Shown one piece after another: positions 39,023 to 47,550 of a DNA stretch of 64,000 nt (position 1 is its first letter; every line of letters begins with the position of its first letter). The notes under the pieces were generated by a model that worked only from the letters and a program-made list of their open reading frames with translations, searched no databases and was not told where the DNA came from. The position numbers and the translations under genes were made by a program. The stretch is from assembly GCF_014495685.1 (NCBI RefSeq), contig NZ_JACTVI010000023.1, forward strand, positions 38,675 through 102,674, written 5' to 3'. The DNA comes from Streptomyces sp. TRM68367 (GTDB lineage Bacteria > Actinomycetota > Actinomycetes > Streptomycetales > Streptomycetaceae).

Positions 39023-39068
39023 GGCAGCCCCGTGCCGTTCCCCGCTCGGGGGAGGACACGGGGCTGCC
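39023..39068. terminator. Bidirectional hairpin between beta-galactosidase and ArsR genes
   Basis: A perfect 12-bp stem, GGCAGCCCCGTG (39023-39034) with CACGGGGCTGCC (39057-39068), encloses a 22-nt loop that can fold further. It lies between two convergent genes and should end both transcripts. Confidence 0.7.
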
Positions 39069-39073
39069 GTGTC

Positions 39074-39436
39074 TCACCCGGCGGCGTCGCTGATCCCCAG
39101 GCGCAGGTGCTCCACGTGGTACACGGCCTGGTCGAGCAGCTCGGCGACATGGTGGTCGTGCAGCGCGTACACCACCGACCGGCCGCGGCGCTCGCCCACC
39201 ACGAGACCGAGATTGCGCAGCAGCCGCAGCTGGTGCGAGCACGCCGACTGCTCCATGCCCACCTCCGCGGCCAGCTCCGTGGCCGGCAGCGGCCCCTCGC
39301 GCAGCCGCGCCAGGATCAGCAGCCGGGAGGGCGTGGACAGGGCCTGGAGCGTGGTGGCGACGTTCGCGACGTTGTCCGCGTCCAGGCGCACGCGCTCGGC
39401 GGCCTCCTGCGCGGGAATGACGGCTCCATGACCCAT
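39074..39436 (-). CDS. ArsR/SmtB-family metal-sensing repressor (NmtR-like)
   Basis: A 120-residue winged-helix repressor (STPSRLLILARLREGPLPAT, EVGMEQSACSHQLRLLRNLG). The C-terminal helix DHHVAELLDQAVYHVEHLRL has the spaced Asp/His ligands of the alpha-5 site used by Ni/Co sensors such as NmtR and KmtR, and an N-terminal MGHG could add ligands. There is no alpha-3 ELCVC-type cysteine pair. It is divergent from the P1B-type ATPase and should repress it until metal is in excess. Confidence 0.88.
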   Translation of the reverse strand: MGHGAVIPAQEAAERVRLDADNVANVATTLQALSTPSRLLILARLREGPLPATELAAEVGMEQSACSHQLRLLRNLGLVVGERRGRSVVYALHDHHVAELLDQAVYHVEHLRLGISDAAG

Positions 39437-39470
39437 GGCGCCATCTTACTGACCCATCACGCATGAACGG

Positions 39471-39507
39471 ATGAATGAGTCTTCATGTGTTCCTGTATGG
39501 TGGTCGG
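39471..39507. promoter_or_regulatory. Operator and leaderless promoter of metal ATPase
   Basis: The inverted repeat ATGAA-N6-TTCAT (39471-39486) resembles ArsR/SmtB operators. A -10 box TATGGT (39496-39501) lies 6 nt before the GTG at 39508, leaving no room for a ribosome site, so the ATPase mRNA should be leaderless. The divergent ArsR gene starts at 39436, so one bound repressor could block both directions. Confidence 0.55.
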
Positions 39508-41460
39508 GTGTCTGCCACACTCGCTCCCACACCTGTCCCCTCACCCGCCCGCTCGGCACCCCGCCGCCGCACCCGCGTGCTCGCCCTGCCGGAGGCCCGC
39601 TGGGCGCTCGCGTCGCTCGTGGCGTTCCTGCTGGGGCTCGCCCTGGATCTCACCGGTGCACCGTCGTGGGTGTACGGCCCCCTGTACGCGGTCGCCTACG
39701 TCACCGGCGGCTGGGAGCCGGCCCTCGAAGGCCTGCGGGCGCTGCGCGAGAAGACCCTCGACGTCGACCTGCTGATGATCGTCGCGGCGCTCGGCGCGGC
39801 CGCGATCGGCCAGGTCCTCGACGGCGCCCTGCTGATCGTCATCTTCGCCACCTCCGGTGCCCTGGAGGCCCTGGCCACCGCCCGCACCGCCGACTCCGTG
39901 CGCGGCCTGCTCGACCTCGCCCCCACCACCGCGACCCGGCTCACCGACGACGGGGAGGAGACGGTCCCGACCGCCGAACTCGCCGTCGGTGACGTGCTGC
40001 TGATCCGGCCCGGCGAACGCATCGGCGCCGACGGCACGGTCCTCGACGGCACCAGTGAGGCCGACCAGGCGACCATCACCGGCGAGTCCCTCCCGGCCGA
40101 CAAGCGCCCCGGCGACGAGGTCTTCGCCGGCACCCTCAACGGAACCGGCGCCCTGCGCGTCCGCGTCGACCGCGACCCGGCCGACTCCGTGATCGCCCGC
40201 ATCGTCTCCCTGGTCGAGGAGGCCTCCCGCACCAAGGCACCGACCCAGCTGTTCATCGAGAAGGTCGAGCAGCGCTACTCGGTCGGCGTGGTCGTCGCCA
40301 CGCTCGCGGTGTTCGGCATCCCGCTCGCCTTCGGCGAGAACCTCACCGACGCCCTGCTGCGCGCGATGACCTTCATGATCGTCGCCTCGCCGTGCGCGGT
40401 CGTCCTCGCGACAATGCCGCCCCTGCTGTCCGCGATCGCCAACGCCGGCCGGCACGGCGTCCTGGTCAAGTCGGCCGTCGCCATGGAACGCCTCGGCGAG
40501 ATCGACACCACCGCCCTCGACAAGACCGGCACCCTCACCGAGGGCGAACCGGAGGTGACCGCCGTACGGCCGCTGCCGGACGCCGGGCTCGACGAGGACG
40601 CGCTGCTCGCACTGGCCGCCGCGGCCGAGCACCCCAGCGAACACCCGCTGGCCCGTGCCGTGGTGGCCGGTGCGCGGGCGCGCGGTCTGCGGATCGCGCC
40701 CGCGCAGGACTTCACGGCGATGCCGGGGCGCGGGGTCACGGCGCTGGTCGACGGCCGTACGGTGACGGTCGGCCGGGTGACGGACTCCGGCGGCCGCCCG
40801 GACATCGTCTCCGCCGGCACCGAGGGCGGCGGCACCACCGTCCTGGTCACCATCGAGGGCACCCCCGTCGGCACCCTCACCCTCACCGACCGCCTCCGCG
40901 TCGACGCCGCCGCGGCCGCCGCCTCGCTCACCCGCCTCACCGGCACCGCCCCCGTCCTGCTCACCGGCGACACCGCCCCGGCCGCCGCACGCGTGGCCGC
41001 CGCCACCGGGATCACCGACATCCGCGCGGAACTGCTGCCGGAGGACAAGGTGAACGCCGTACGGGACATCCAGAACGCGGGGCGCAACGTGCTGTTCGTC
41101 GGCGACGGTGTCAACGACGCGCCCGCCCTCGCCGCCGCCCACTCCGGCATCGCCATGGGCCGCGCGGGCTCCGACCTCGCGCTGGAGACGGCGGACGCCG
41201 TGATCGTCCGCGACGAGCTGGTCACCGTACCCGCCGTCGTCCGGCTCTCCCGCAGGGCCCGCCGGCTGGTGGTGCAGAACCTGGTCGTCGCGGGCACGTT
41301 CATCACCGGGCTCGTCCTGTGGGACCTGATCGGCCATCTGCCGCTGCCGCTCGGCGTCGCGGGTCACGAGGGCTCCACCGTGCTGGTCGGCCTCAACGGG
41401 CTGCGGCTGCTGCGCGAGTCGGCCTGGCGATCCGGGCAAGCGCAGGACACGGCAGGTTGA
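39508..41460 (+). CDS. P1B-4-type heavy-metal exporting ATPase
   Basis: A 650-residue membrane ATPase that exports a divalent metal. The phosphorylated Asp is D338 (ALDKTGTLTEGEP), with TITGESLP in the actuator domain and GDGVNDAPAL in the P domain. The TM6 metal motif is S-P-C (VASPCAVVLA, C296), not CPC, and the last membrane region has H620 in HEGSTVL. S-P-C plus HEG(S/T) and no N-terminal CxxC domain define subgroup P1B-4 (CoaT, CtpD, PfeT), which moves Co, Fe(II), Ni or Zn. The GTG at 39508 is chosen for its promoter spacing. Regulated by the neighbouring NmtR-like repressor; Co/Ni is the best guess. Confidence 0.92.
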   Translation: MSATLAPTPVPSPARSAPRRRTRVLALPEARWALASLVAFLLGLALDLTGAPSWVYGPLYAVAYVTGGWEPALEGLRALREKTLDVDLLMIVAALGAAAIGQVLDGALLIVIFATSGALEALATARTADSVRGLLDLAPTTATRLTDDGEETVPTAELAVGDVLLIRPGERIGADGTVLDGTSEADQATITGESLPADKRPGDEVFAGTLNGTGALRVRVDRDPADSVIARIVSLVEEASRTKAPTQLFIEKVEQRYSVGVVVATLAVFGIPLAFGENLTDALLRAMTFMIVASPCAVVLATMPPLLSAIANAGRHGVLVKSAVAMERLGEIDTTALDKTGTLTEGEPEVTAVRPLPDAGLDEDALLALAAAAEHPSEHPLARAVVAGARARGLRIAPAQDFTAMPGRGVTALVDGRTVTVGRVTDSGGRPDIVSAGTEGGGTTVLVTIEGTPVGTLTLTDRLRVDAAAAAASLTRLTGTAPVLLTGDTAPAAARVAAATGITDIRAELLPEDKVNAVRDIQNAGRNVLFVGDGVNDAPALAAAHSGIAMGRAGSDLALETADAVIVRDELVTVPAVVRLSRRARRLVVQNLVVAGTFITGLVLWDLIGHLPLPLGVAGHEGSTVLVGLNGLRLLRESAWRSGQAQDTAG

Positions 41461-41509
41461 TGTCGGATTCTCGCCAGACCCGGCGGGGCCGGTGGCCGAT
41501 GCTGGACGC

Positions 41510-42985
41510 ATGCAGATGGGGATGCACTCCGACACCGAGCACTGCGTGCGCGCCGTCCAGTCCAAGGACGCGCGGTTCGACGGCTGGTTCTTCACCGCCG
41601 TCCTGACGACCCGCATCTACTGCCGGCCCAGCTGCCCGGTGGTGCCGCCCAAGCCGGAGAACATGGTGTTCCATCCGAGCGCGGCGGCCTGCCAGCAGGC
41701 GGGCTTCCGGGCCTGCAAGCGCTGCCGGCCCGACACCAGCCCCGGCTCCCCGGAGTGGAACCAGCGCGCCGACCTGGTGGCCCGCGCCATGCGGCTGATC
41801 GCCGACGGCGTCGTGGACCGCGAGGGCGTGCCCGGCCTCGCCGCCCGGCTCGGCTACAGCACCCGGCAGATCGAACGCCAGCTGCTCGCCGAGCTGGGGG
41901 CCGGCCCCCTGGCGCTGGCCCGCGCCCAGCGCGCCCAGACGGCCCGCCTGCTCATCGAGACCACCGCCCTGCCGATGGCGCGGATCGCCTTCGCGGCCGG
42001 CTTCTCCTCCATCCGGACCTTCAACGACACCGTCCGCGAGGTCTTCGCCCTCTCCCCGAGCGACCTGCGCACCCGTGCCCCCAAGCAGACCGTGGCACCG
42101 GGCGCCATCTCGTTGCGCCTGCCGTTCCGCGCCCCCCTCAACCCCGACAACCTCTTCGGCCACCTCGCCGCGACCGCCGTCCCCGGCGTGGAGGAGTGGC
42201 GGGCCGGCGCCTACCGGCGCACCCTGCGGCTCCCGTACGGGCCCGGCATCGTGGCGCTCACCCCGCAGCCCGACCACATCGCCTGCCGCCTCACCCTCGG
42301 CGACCTGCGCGACCTGCCCGTCGCCATCAGCCGCTGCCGCCGCATGCTCGACCTGGACGCCGACCCGGTCGCGATCGACGCCCAACTGCGCGAGGACGCC
42401 CTCCTTGCAACCCTGGTCGACAAGGCCCCCGGCCGGCGGGTCCCGCGGACGGTCGACGAGGCGGAGTTCGCCGTACGGGCCGTGCTCGGCCAGCAGGTCT
42501 CGACGGCCGCGGCCCGCACCCACGCGGCCCGCCTGGTCACCGCGCACGGCGACCCCGTCGACGACCCCGAGGGCGGCCTCACCCACCTCTTCCCGTCCGC
42601 GCAGGCGCTCGCGGCGGTGGACCCCGAGTCCCTGGCCATGCCCCGCACCCGCCGCACGACTCTCACCACCCTGGTCGGCCAACTGGCCGACGGCACCCTC
42701 CACCTGGGGGTGGAGAGCGACTGGTCCGAGGCACGCACCCGGCTGCTGGAGGTGCCGGGCTTCGGCCCCTGGTCCGTCGACGTCATCGCCATGCGCGCCC
42801 TCGGCGACCCCGACGCCTTCCTCCCCACCGACCTCGGCGTCCGCCGCGCCGCGCAGGATCTGGGCCTGCCCGCGACCCCGGCCGCCCTCACCGCCCGCGC
42901 GGCGGCCTGGCGGCCCTGGCGGGCGTACGCGGTCCAGTACCTGTGGGCGACGGACGGCCACCCGATCAACTTCCTCCCCGTCTAA
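41510..42985 (+). CDS. Ada-like N-domain / AraC HTH / AlkA 3-methyladenine DNA glycosylase fusion
   Basis: A 491-residue alkylation-repair protein. Residues about 10-80 form the Ada zinc domain with four Cys (YCRPSC, ACKRC), which repairs methylphosphotriesters by self-methylation. About 90-185 is an AraC-type HTH, so the methylated form can activate transcription. About 200-490 is AlkA: an N-terminal beta domain and the helix-hairpin-helix glycosylase core (VPGFGPWSVDVIAMRALGD, with the catalytic Asp in the D-A-F-L-P-T-D region). No ribosome-binding site is seen; the ATG at 41510 is chosen for a possible leaderless start, and 41522 matches how relatives begin. The ogt gene follows 9 nt after the stop. 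Confidence 0.92.
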   Translation: MQMGMHSDTEHCVRAVQSKDARFDGWFFTAVLTTRIYCRPSCPVVPPKPENMVFHPSAAACQQAGFRACKRCRPDTSPGSPEWNQRADLVARAMRLIADGVVDREGVPGLAARLGYSTRQIERQLLAELGAGPLALARAQRAQTARLLIETTALPMARIAFAAGFSSIRTFNDTVREVFALSPSDLRTRAPKQTVAPGAISLRLPFRAPLNPDNLFGHLAATAVPGVEEWRAGAYRRTLRLPYGPGIVALTPQPDHIACRLTLGDLRDLPVAISRCRRMLDLDADPVAIDAQLREDALLATLVDKAPGRRVPRTVDEAEFAVRAVLGQQVSTAAARTHAARLVTAHGDPVDDPEGGLTHLFPSAQALAAVDPESLAMPRTRRTTLTTLVGQLADGTLHLGVESDWSEARTRLLEVPGFGPWSVDVIAMRALGDPDAFLPTDLGVRRAAQDLGLPATPAALTARAAAWRPWRAYAVQYLWATDGHPINFLPV

Positions 42986-42994
42986 GGACATTCA

Positions 42995-43486
42995 GTGAAG
43001 CAGCACACCGTCATCGACAGCCCCTACGGCCCGCTCACCCTCGTCGCCGAGGACGGCGCCCTGTGCGGCCTCTACATGACCGACCAGCGCCACCGACCAC
43101 CGGAGGAGACCTTCGGCGCCCGCGACGACACTCCCTTCGACGAGGCAGCCGGCCAACTCCAGGCCTATTTCGCGGGCGAGTTGAAGGACTTCACCCTCGA
43201 CCTGCGACTGACCGGCACGCCCTTCCAGCGCAGCGTCTGGGAACAACTGCGCCGCATCCCCTACGGCGAGACCCGCACGTACGGCGAACTCGCCGAGGAA
43301 CTCGGCAACCCCACCGCCTCCCGCGCCGTGGGCCTCGCGGGCGGCCGCAACCCGGTCGGCATCATCGTGCCCTGCCACCGCGTCATCGGCGCGAACGGCA
43401 GCCTCACCGGCTACGGCGGCGGCCTGGACCGCAAGCAGCGCCTGCTGGACTTCGAACGCGGCGCCGCGCTGTTGTGGACCCTTTGA
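42995..43486 (+). CDS. ogt: Methylated-DNA-protein-cysteine methyltransferase
   Basis: Transfers the methyl group from O6-methylguanine in DNA to its own cysteine C127 in IVPCHRVIGANG; each molecule works once. The 163-residue protein has the usual RNase-H-like N-domain and the helix-turn-helix DNA-binding core (RIPYGETRTYGELAEELGNP with the Arg finger segment SRAVGLAGGRNP). GTG start at 42995 with AAGGA 6 nt upstream. It is co-transcribed with the Ada/AlkA fusion, which may activate the operon after damage. Confidence 0.95.
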   Translation: MKQHTVIDSPYGPLTLVAEDGALCGLYMTDQRHRPPEETFGARDDTPFDEAAGQLQAYFAGELKDFTLDLRLTGTPFQRSVWEQLRRIPYGETRTYGELAEELGNPTASRAVGLAGGRNPVGIIVPCHRVIGANGSLTGYGGGLDRKQRLLDFERGAALLWTL

Positions 43487-43501
43487 TCCAGTGCCGGGGC
43501 C

Positions 43502-44227
43502 CTAGCCGCCGAAACCGCGCAGTAGCTCGGGCAGAGCGGTGCCGATGGGTTCCCGGATCACCTCGTCGGCGCGGTCGTCGTACGGCGTCGGCTCGGCGTT
43601 GACGATGACGAGCCGGGCGCCGTGGTCGGCGGCGACACCCGTGAGGGCGGCGGCGGGCTGGACCTGGAGGCTGGTGCCGACGGCGATGAAGATCTGGCAG
43701 GCCTTGCTGATGGCGAGCGCCTCGCCGAGGACTTCCGGGTCCAGCCGTTCGCCGAACATGACCGTCGCCGACTTCAGGATGCCGCCGCACTCCAGACACG
43801 GCGGATCCTCCTCACCGGCCTCCACCCGCGCGAGCGCGTCCTCCATCGGCCCGCTCGCGTGGCACCCCGTGCACACCACGCGCCGCGCCGTGCCGTGCAG
43901 TTCGAGCACCTTGCGGTCGGGCATCCCCGCGAGCTGGTGCAGCCCGTCCACGTTCTGCGTGATCACCCGCACCGGCACCCCGGACTTCTCCAGCTCGGCC
44001 ACCGCCTGGTGCGCGGCGTTGGGCTGCGCCTGAAGTGTGCGGTTGCGGCGCCGCATCTGCCAGGATCGCCGCCGGATCTCCGGATCGCCCATGTAGTACT
44101 CGTACGTCACGAGCTTCTGCGCCTCCGGATCCCGCTGCCACAGCCCGTTCGGGCCGCGGTAGTCCGGGATGCCGGAGTCGGTGGAGATACCGGCGCCGCT
44201 GAGAAGGGCGACGAGGGGCTTGCTCAT
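43502..44227 (-). CDS. Sir2-family NAD-dependent protein deacylase
   Basis: Removes acyl groups from protein lysines and uses NAD, giving nicotinamide and O-acyl-ADP-ribose. The 241-residue sirtuin has the NAD pocket (LLSGAGISTDSGIPDYRG), the TQNVDGLH loop, the catalytic His in LELHGTARR, a Cys4 zinc site (CTGC and CLEC) and GTSLQVQPAAALT. The ATG at 44227 lacks a ribosome site and follows a TACCCT box by 7 nt, so it may be leaderless. It converges on ogt with a 15-bp gap. Its side product is a natural substrate for macrodomain, Nudix and ADP-ribosylglycohydrolase enzymes; the last two are its neighbours. Confidence 0.93.
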   Translation of the reverse strand: MSKPLVALLSGAGISTDSGIPDYRGPNGLWQRDPEAQKLVTYEYYMGDPEIRRRSWQMRRRNRTLQAQPNAAHQAVAELEKSGVPVRVITQNVDGLHQLAGMPDRKVLELHGTARRVVCTGCHASGPMEDALARVEAGEEDPPCLECGGILKSATVMFGERLDPEVLGEALAISKACQIFIAVGTSLQVQPAAALTGVAADHGARLVIVNAEPTPYDDRADEVIREPIGTALPELLRGFGG

Positions 44228-44283
44228 GGAGCCGAGGGTAGGGCGGGGGTTCCGGCGCGGCGAGTGGATATCCGTGGGGACGG

Positions 44284-44796
44284 TCAGTGCACGCGGTGGC
44301 CGTCCTCCAGTTCCGCCGTGGCCGAGTCGCCGGCGAGGACGTCCAGGGCGGCCAGGACGCGGCGGCCGAGGGCGCCCCGGAGGTACTCGGCGAGTTCCTC
44401 GCGCGGGACGAGGCGCCAGGACAGCAGTTCCTCCTCCTGGAGGCGGATCGCCTTGATGTCGTCCTCGTCGAGGATCCCGCCGTCGTAGAGGTAGGCCACC
44501 AGCGGCGGACGGCCCACGCCGCGCACCCAGTCCACCGCGAGCAGCCGGCCGGGCTCGCGGTCCAGGCCGATCTCCTCCGCCGTCTCGCGGCGCGCGCCCT
44601 GCCGCGGCGTCTCCCCGTCGTCGGACTCGATCGTGCCGCCCGGCAGCGCCCAGCCGTCCCGGTAGTTCGGCTCGACGAGCAGCACCCGGCCCCGCGCGTC
44701 CCGGAACAGCGCGGCGGCCCCGGCGAGGACGCGGGGGAGGGAGGCGAGATAGGCGACGAAATCCTGGGAGCCCTGAGTGTCCTGAGTGGCGGTCAT
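44284..44796 (-). CDS. Nudix hydrolase
   Basis: A 170-residue pyrophosphohydrolase of nucleoside diphosphate-linked compounds. The Nudix box reads GGTIESDDGETPRQ then GARRETAEEIGL, with one extra residue before the Gly-Glu compared with the consensus. The ATG at 44796 is chosen because upstream codons in the long frame look non-coding; a TACCCT box 6 nt upstream again suggests a leaderless start. With the sirtuin and the ADP-ribosylglycohydrolase on the same strand, ADP-ribose or O-acyl-ADP-ribose is a plausible substrate, but (d)NTP or NADH are equally possible from sequence. Confidence 0.88.
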   Translation of the reverse strand: MTATQDTQGSQDFVAYLASLPRVLAGAAALFRDARGRVLLVEPNYRDGWALPGGTIESDDGETPRQGARRETAEEIGLDREPGRLLAVDWVRGVGRPPLVAYLYDGGILDEDDIKAIRLQEEELLSWRLVPREELAEYLRGALGRRVLAALDVLAGDSATAELEDGHRVH

Positions 44797-44970
44797 GCAG
44801 GAAGGGTAACGGCGGGCCGGGGGCGTCTCGTGGGAGCGGCGGGGCGTTCGACGGGCGTACGGCAGCGGACCACGGCCCACGTGGCCCACGCCGAGCGGGC
44901 GCACGCGCCGGAGCACGGCACGGGCGCCCCGGCCGGGGCCAAAGTTCCCCGCGCTGCCCGGCCCTCCCGG

Positions 44971-46047
44971 TCAGTCCTGCGACGACCGTGCCAGCCGTAG
45001 AGTCTGTTCGGCGAGTTCGCTGATGCGTACGCCGTCGAAGCCGAACACCGCGCTGCGGACCGTGTCCTCGAGGGGGTCCTTCCACTGGCCGGGGATCGCC
45101 GCGGCGCCGGTGAGCACGCCCGCGACCGAGCCCGCCGTGGCGCCGTTGGAGTCGGTGTCCAGGCCGCCGCGGACGGTCAGTGCGAGCGTCCGCGTGAAGT
45201 CGCCGTCGCCGTACAGGAGCCCGGCGGTGAGGACGGCGGCGTTGGGGATGGTGTGGATCCAGCCGAGCCCGGCGGTCTCCTCGGCCACCGTGGTGAGCGT
45301 GTCCTCCCAGGGCATGCGGGTGTCGTGGAGCGAGACGACCCGGCGGACGGTGCGGGCGAGGCGGCTGCTCGCCGGGATGACGGTCAACGCCGTGTCGAGG
45401 GCGTGCCTGATCGTGGGCGCCGTGAACGCCGCCGAGATCAGCGCCGCCGCCCACATGGCGCCGTACACGCCGTTGCCGGTGTGCGACAGGACCGCGTCCC
45501 GGCGGGCCAGCAAGGCCGCGCGGCGCGGCACGCCCGGGCAGGTCCAGCCGTACACGTCGGCGCGGATCAGGGCGCCGATCCACTCCTGGTACGGGTTGTC
45601 GTACGTGGCGGTCAGCGGCGGCTTCAGCCCGTTCGCCAGGTTGCGGTACGCCGCCCGCTCCGCCGTGAACGTCTGCAGGTACGGCAGCCGCAGCAGCCAC
45701 AGGTCGCCGACCTGCTCGGTGCTGAAGCCGAAGCCGTGGGTCTGAAGCAGGTCGAGGCCGAGGATCGCGTAGTCGATGTCGTCGTCGCGGCAGCTGCCGT
45801 GGATACGGCCGCGCACGCACTGGCGCCACTCGGGCCGCAGCTCGGCTCCGTCGTCCTCGCCGGGCGGCTCGGGCAGGTAGTCGGTGAGGGGGAGGGCGGC
45901 GGCCTTCCGCAGGTAGCGGTCGATGTGCTCGCGCGTCCACACCTCGCCCTGCTCGACCGGCTTGCCGAGCATGTTGCCCGCGATCCGGCCCAGCCAGCCC
46001 CCGAGGATGCGGTCGGCGAGTTCTGGATCGGTGCCCACAGCGGTCAT
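44971..46047 (-). CDS. ADP-ribosylglycohydrolase-family protein
   Basis: A 358-residue all-helical ARH/DraG-fold enzyme expected to cleave ADP-ribose from a protein or metabolite with two Mg ions. Seen are the N-terminal RILGGWLGRIAGNMLGKPVE, the central metal motif CRDDDIDYAILGL and the C-terminal GGLDTDSNGATAGSVAGVL with the second Asp cluster. The start is the ATG at 46047. No nitrogenase or DraT gene is near, so nitrogenase control is excluded. Position next to the Nudix and Sir2 genes points to turnover of ADP-ribosyl groups. Confidence 0.9.
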   Translation of the reverse strand: MTAVGTDPELADRILGGWLGRIAGNMLGKPVEQGEVWTREHIDRYLRKAAALPLTDYLPEPPGEDDGAELRPEWRQCVRGRIHGSCRDDDIDYAILGLDLLQTHGFGFSTEQVGDLWLLRLPYLQTFTAERAAYRNLANGLKPPLTATYDNPYQEWIGALIRADVYGWTCPGVPRRAALLARRDAVLSHTGNGVYGAMWAAALISAAFTAPTIRHALDTALTVIPASSRLARTVRRVVSLHDTRMPWEDTLTTVAEETAGLGWIHTIPNAAVLTAGLLYGDGDFTRTLALTVRGGLDTDSNGATAGSVAGVLTGAAAIPGQWKDPLEDTVRSAVFGFDGVRISELAEQTLRLARSSQD

Positions 46048-46237
46048 GGCTCCGGTCTACCCGATTCCGCGCGCGGGCGCGCGGGGCGTGCGGGTTTCCG
46101 GCCGTGTGCGCGGAGGGTCACGGGGCCTTTCCCAAGGGTTGGCCGGGGTGTGACGGGGGCGGGGGTCTCCGGTTAGGGTCACAGCGGCGCGACTGGCCCT
46201 GACGTGCGTGGGGCCCGGAGAGCAAGGGGATGGCAAC

Positions 46238-47389
46238 GTGGCGGACGCTGCAGTGCCCGGCACCCGTACGGTGCTCGTGGCCGCGGACAAGTTCAAGGGC
46301 TCGCTGACGGCCGTGCAGGTCGCCGAGCGGGTGACGGCGGGGCTGCGCCGGGTCGTGCCGGGCGTTGCCGTCGAGGCGCTGCCCGTGGCCGACGGCGGTG
46401 ACGGCACCGTGGCCGCGGCGGTCGCGGCCGGGTTCGAGCGGTGTGAGGTACTGGTCGCCGGGCCGGTCGGGAACGAGGTGACGGCGGCGTTCGCGCTGCG
46501 CGGCGACACGGCGGTCGTGGAGATGGCCGAGGCGAGCGGGCTGCAGCGGCTGCCGACCGGGGTCTTCGCACCGCTCACGGCATCGACGTACGGCTCCGGG
46601 GAGCTGCTGCGGGCCGCGCTGGACGCCGGGGCGCGCACGATCGTGTTCGGGGTCGGCGGCAGTGCCACCACGGACGGCGGTGCCGGGATGCTGTCCGCGC
46701 TGGGTGCGCGGTTCCTGGACGCCGGCGGGGAGCCGGTGCCGCCGGGCGGCGGGGGGCTCGTCGAGCTGGCCTCGGCCGATCTCGGCGGGCTCGATCCGCG
46801 CCTGTCCTCGGTCGAGCTGGTGCTCGCGAGCGACGTCGACAACCCGCTGACCGGGCCGAAGGGGGCGCCGGCGGTGTACGGCCCGCAGAAGGGGGCCTCG
46901 CCCGGTGACGTGGAGGCGCTGGACGCGGCGCTCGTGCACTACGCGAAGGTGCTGGAGAGGGCCGTCGGGGCGAGGGCCGCGGAGTACGCGGCGTCGCCGG
47001 GGGCCGGTGCGGCGGGGGGTATCGGGTACGGGGCGCTGCTCCTCGGGGCGCGGTTCCGGCCCGGTATCGAGGTCATGCTCGATGTGCTCGGGTTCGCGCC
47101 GGCGCTGGAGCGGGCGGAGCTGGTGATCACCGGGGAGGGGTCGCTGGACGAGCAGACGCTGCACGGGAAGGCGCCGGCCGGGGTCGCGGCTGCGGCGCGG
47201 GCGGCGGGTAAGGAAGTCGTCGCGGTGTGCGGGCGGCTGGCGTTGCCGCCGGAGGTGCTGGGGCGGGCCGGGATCCGGCGGGCGTACCCGCTGACGGACG
47301 TCGAGCCGGACGTCGCGACGTGCATCGCCGATGCCGGGCCGATTCTGGAACGGGTGGCGGAACGAATCGCACGGGACTTGTTGACCTGA
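46238..47389 (+). CDS. Glycerate kinase (GlxK/GarK type)
   Basis: Phosphorylates D-glycerate to 2-phosphoglycerate. The 383-residue protein matches glycerate kinase family 1: VLVAADKFKGSLTAVQVAER at the start, PVADGGDGTV, FGVGGSATTDGGAGMLSALG and the late VITGEGSLDEQTLHGKAP. The GTG at 46238 has AAGGGG 8 nt upstream. It is divergent from the ADP-ribosylglycohydrolase gene and converges on pssA. It could use glyoxylate-derived glycerate, and the ethylmalonyl-CoA operon nearby makes glyoxylate, although no tartronate semialdehyde genes are present. Confidence 0.93.
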   Translation: MADAAVPGTRTVLVAADKFKGSLTAVQVAERVTAGLRRVVPGVAVEALPVADGGDGTVAAAVAAGFERCEVLVAGPVGNEVTAAFALRGDTAVVEMAEASGLQRLPTGVFAPLTASTYGSGELLRAALDAGARTIVFGVGGSATTDGGAGMLSALGARFLDAGGEPVPPGGGGLVELASADLGGLDPRLSSVELVLASDVDNPLTGPKGAPAVYGPQKGASPGDVEALDAALVHYAKVLERAVGARAAEYAASPGAGAAGGIGYGALLLGARFRPGIEVMLDVLGFAPALERAELVITGEGSLDEQTLHGKAPAGVAAAARAAGKEVVAVCGRLALPPEVLGRAGIRRAYPLTDVEPDVATCIADAGPILERVAERIARDLLT

Positions 47390-47498
47390 CGCCGGGGAAG
47401 AGGGGTGGGTGGCGCCCGGCTCGGTCTCTTGAGGGTCCGGGGGTCTGGGGGCGGAGGCCCCAGCGAGGCCCCACCGACGCCGGGTGCCGACAAACGAA

Positions 47499-47536
47499 GG
47501 GCCCCGGACCCAACCCGCCAACCCGGTCCGGGGCCC
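47499..47536. terminator. Strong bidirectional hairpin between glycerate kinase and pssA
   Basis: A perfect 12-bp stem GGGCCCCGGACC (47499-47510) with GGTCCGGGGCCC (47525-47536) around a 14-nt loop. It lies 110 nt after glycerate kinase and 14 nt after the pssA stop on the other strand. The high stability and convergent setting make it a good shared terminator. Confidence 0.8.
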
Positions 47537-47550
47537 CACCCAGCGGAGCG

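Noticed and set aside
35014..39150. Very long open frame on the minus strand opposite the beta-galactosidase
   Set aside because: It is a frame shadow caused by high G+C codon use; its translation is Val/Gly/Arg/Asp-rich without family motifs, while the plus frame has a full GH2 enzyme.
46057..46842. Minus-strand ORF opposite the start of glycerate kinase
   Set aside because: Ser/Thr/Pro-rich frame shadow; the plus-strand kinase has clear motifs and a ribosome-binding site.
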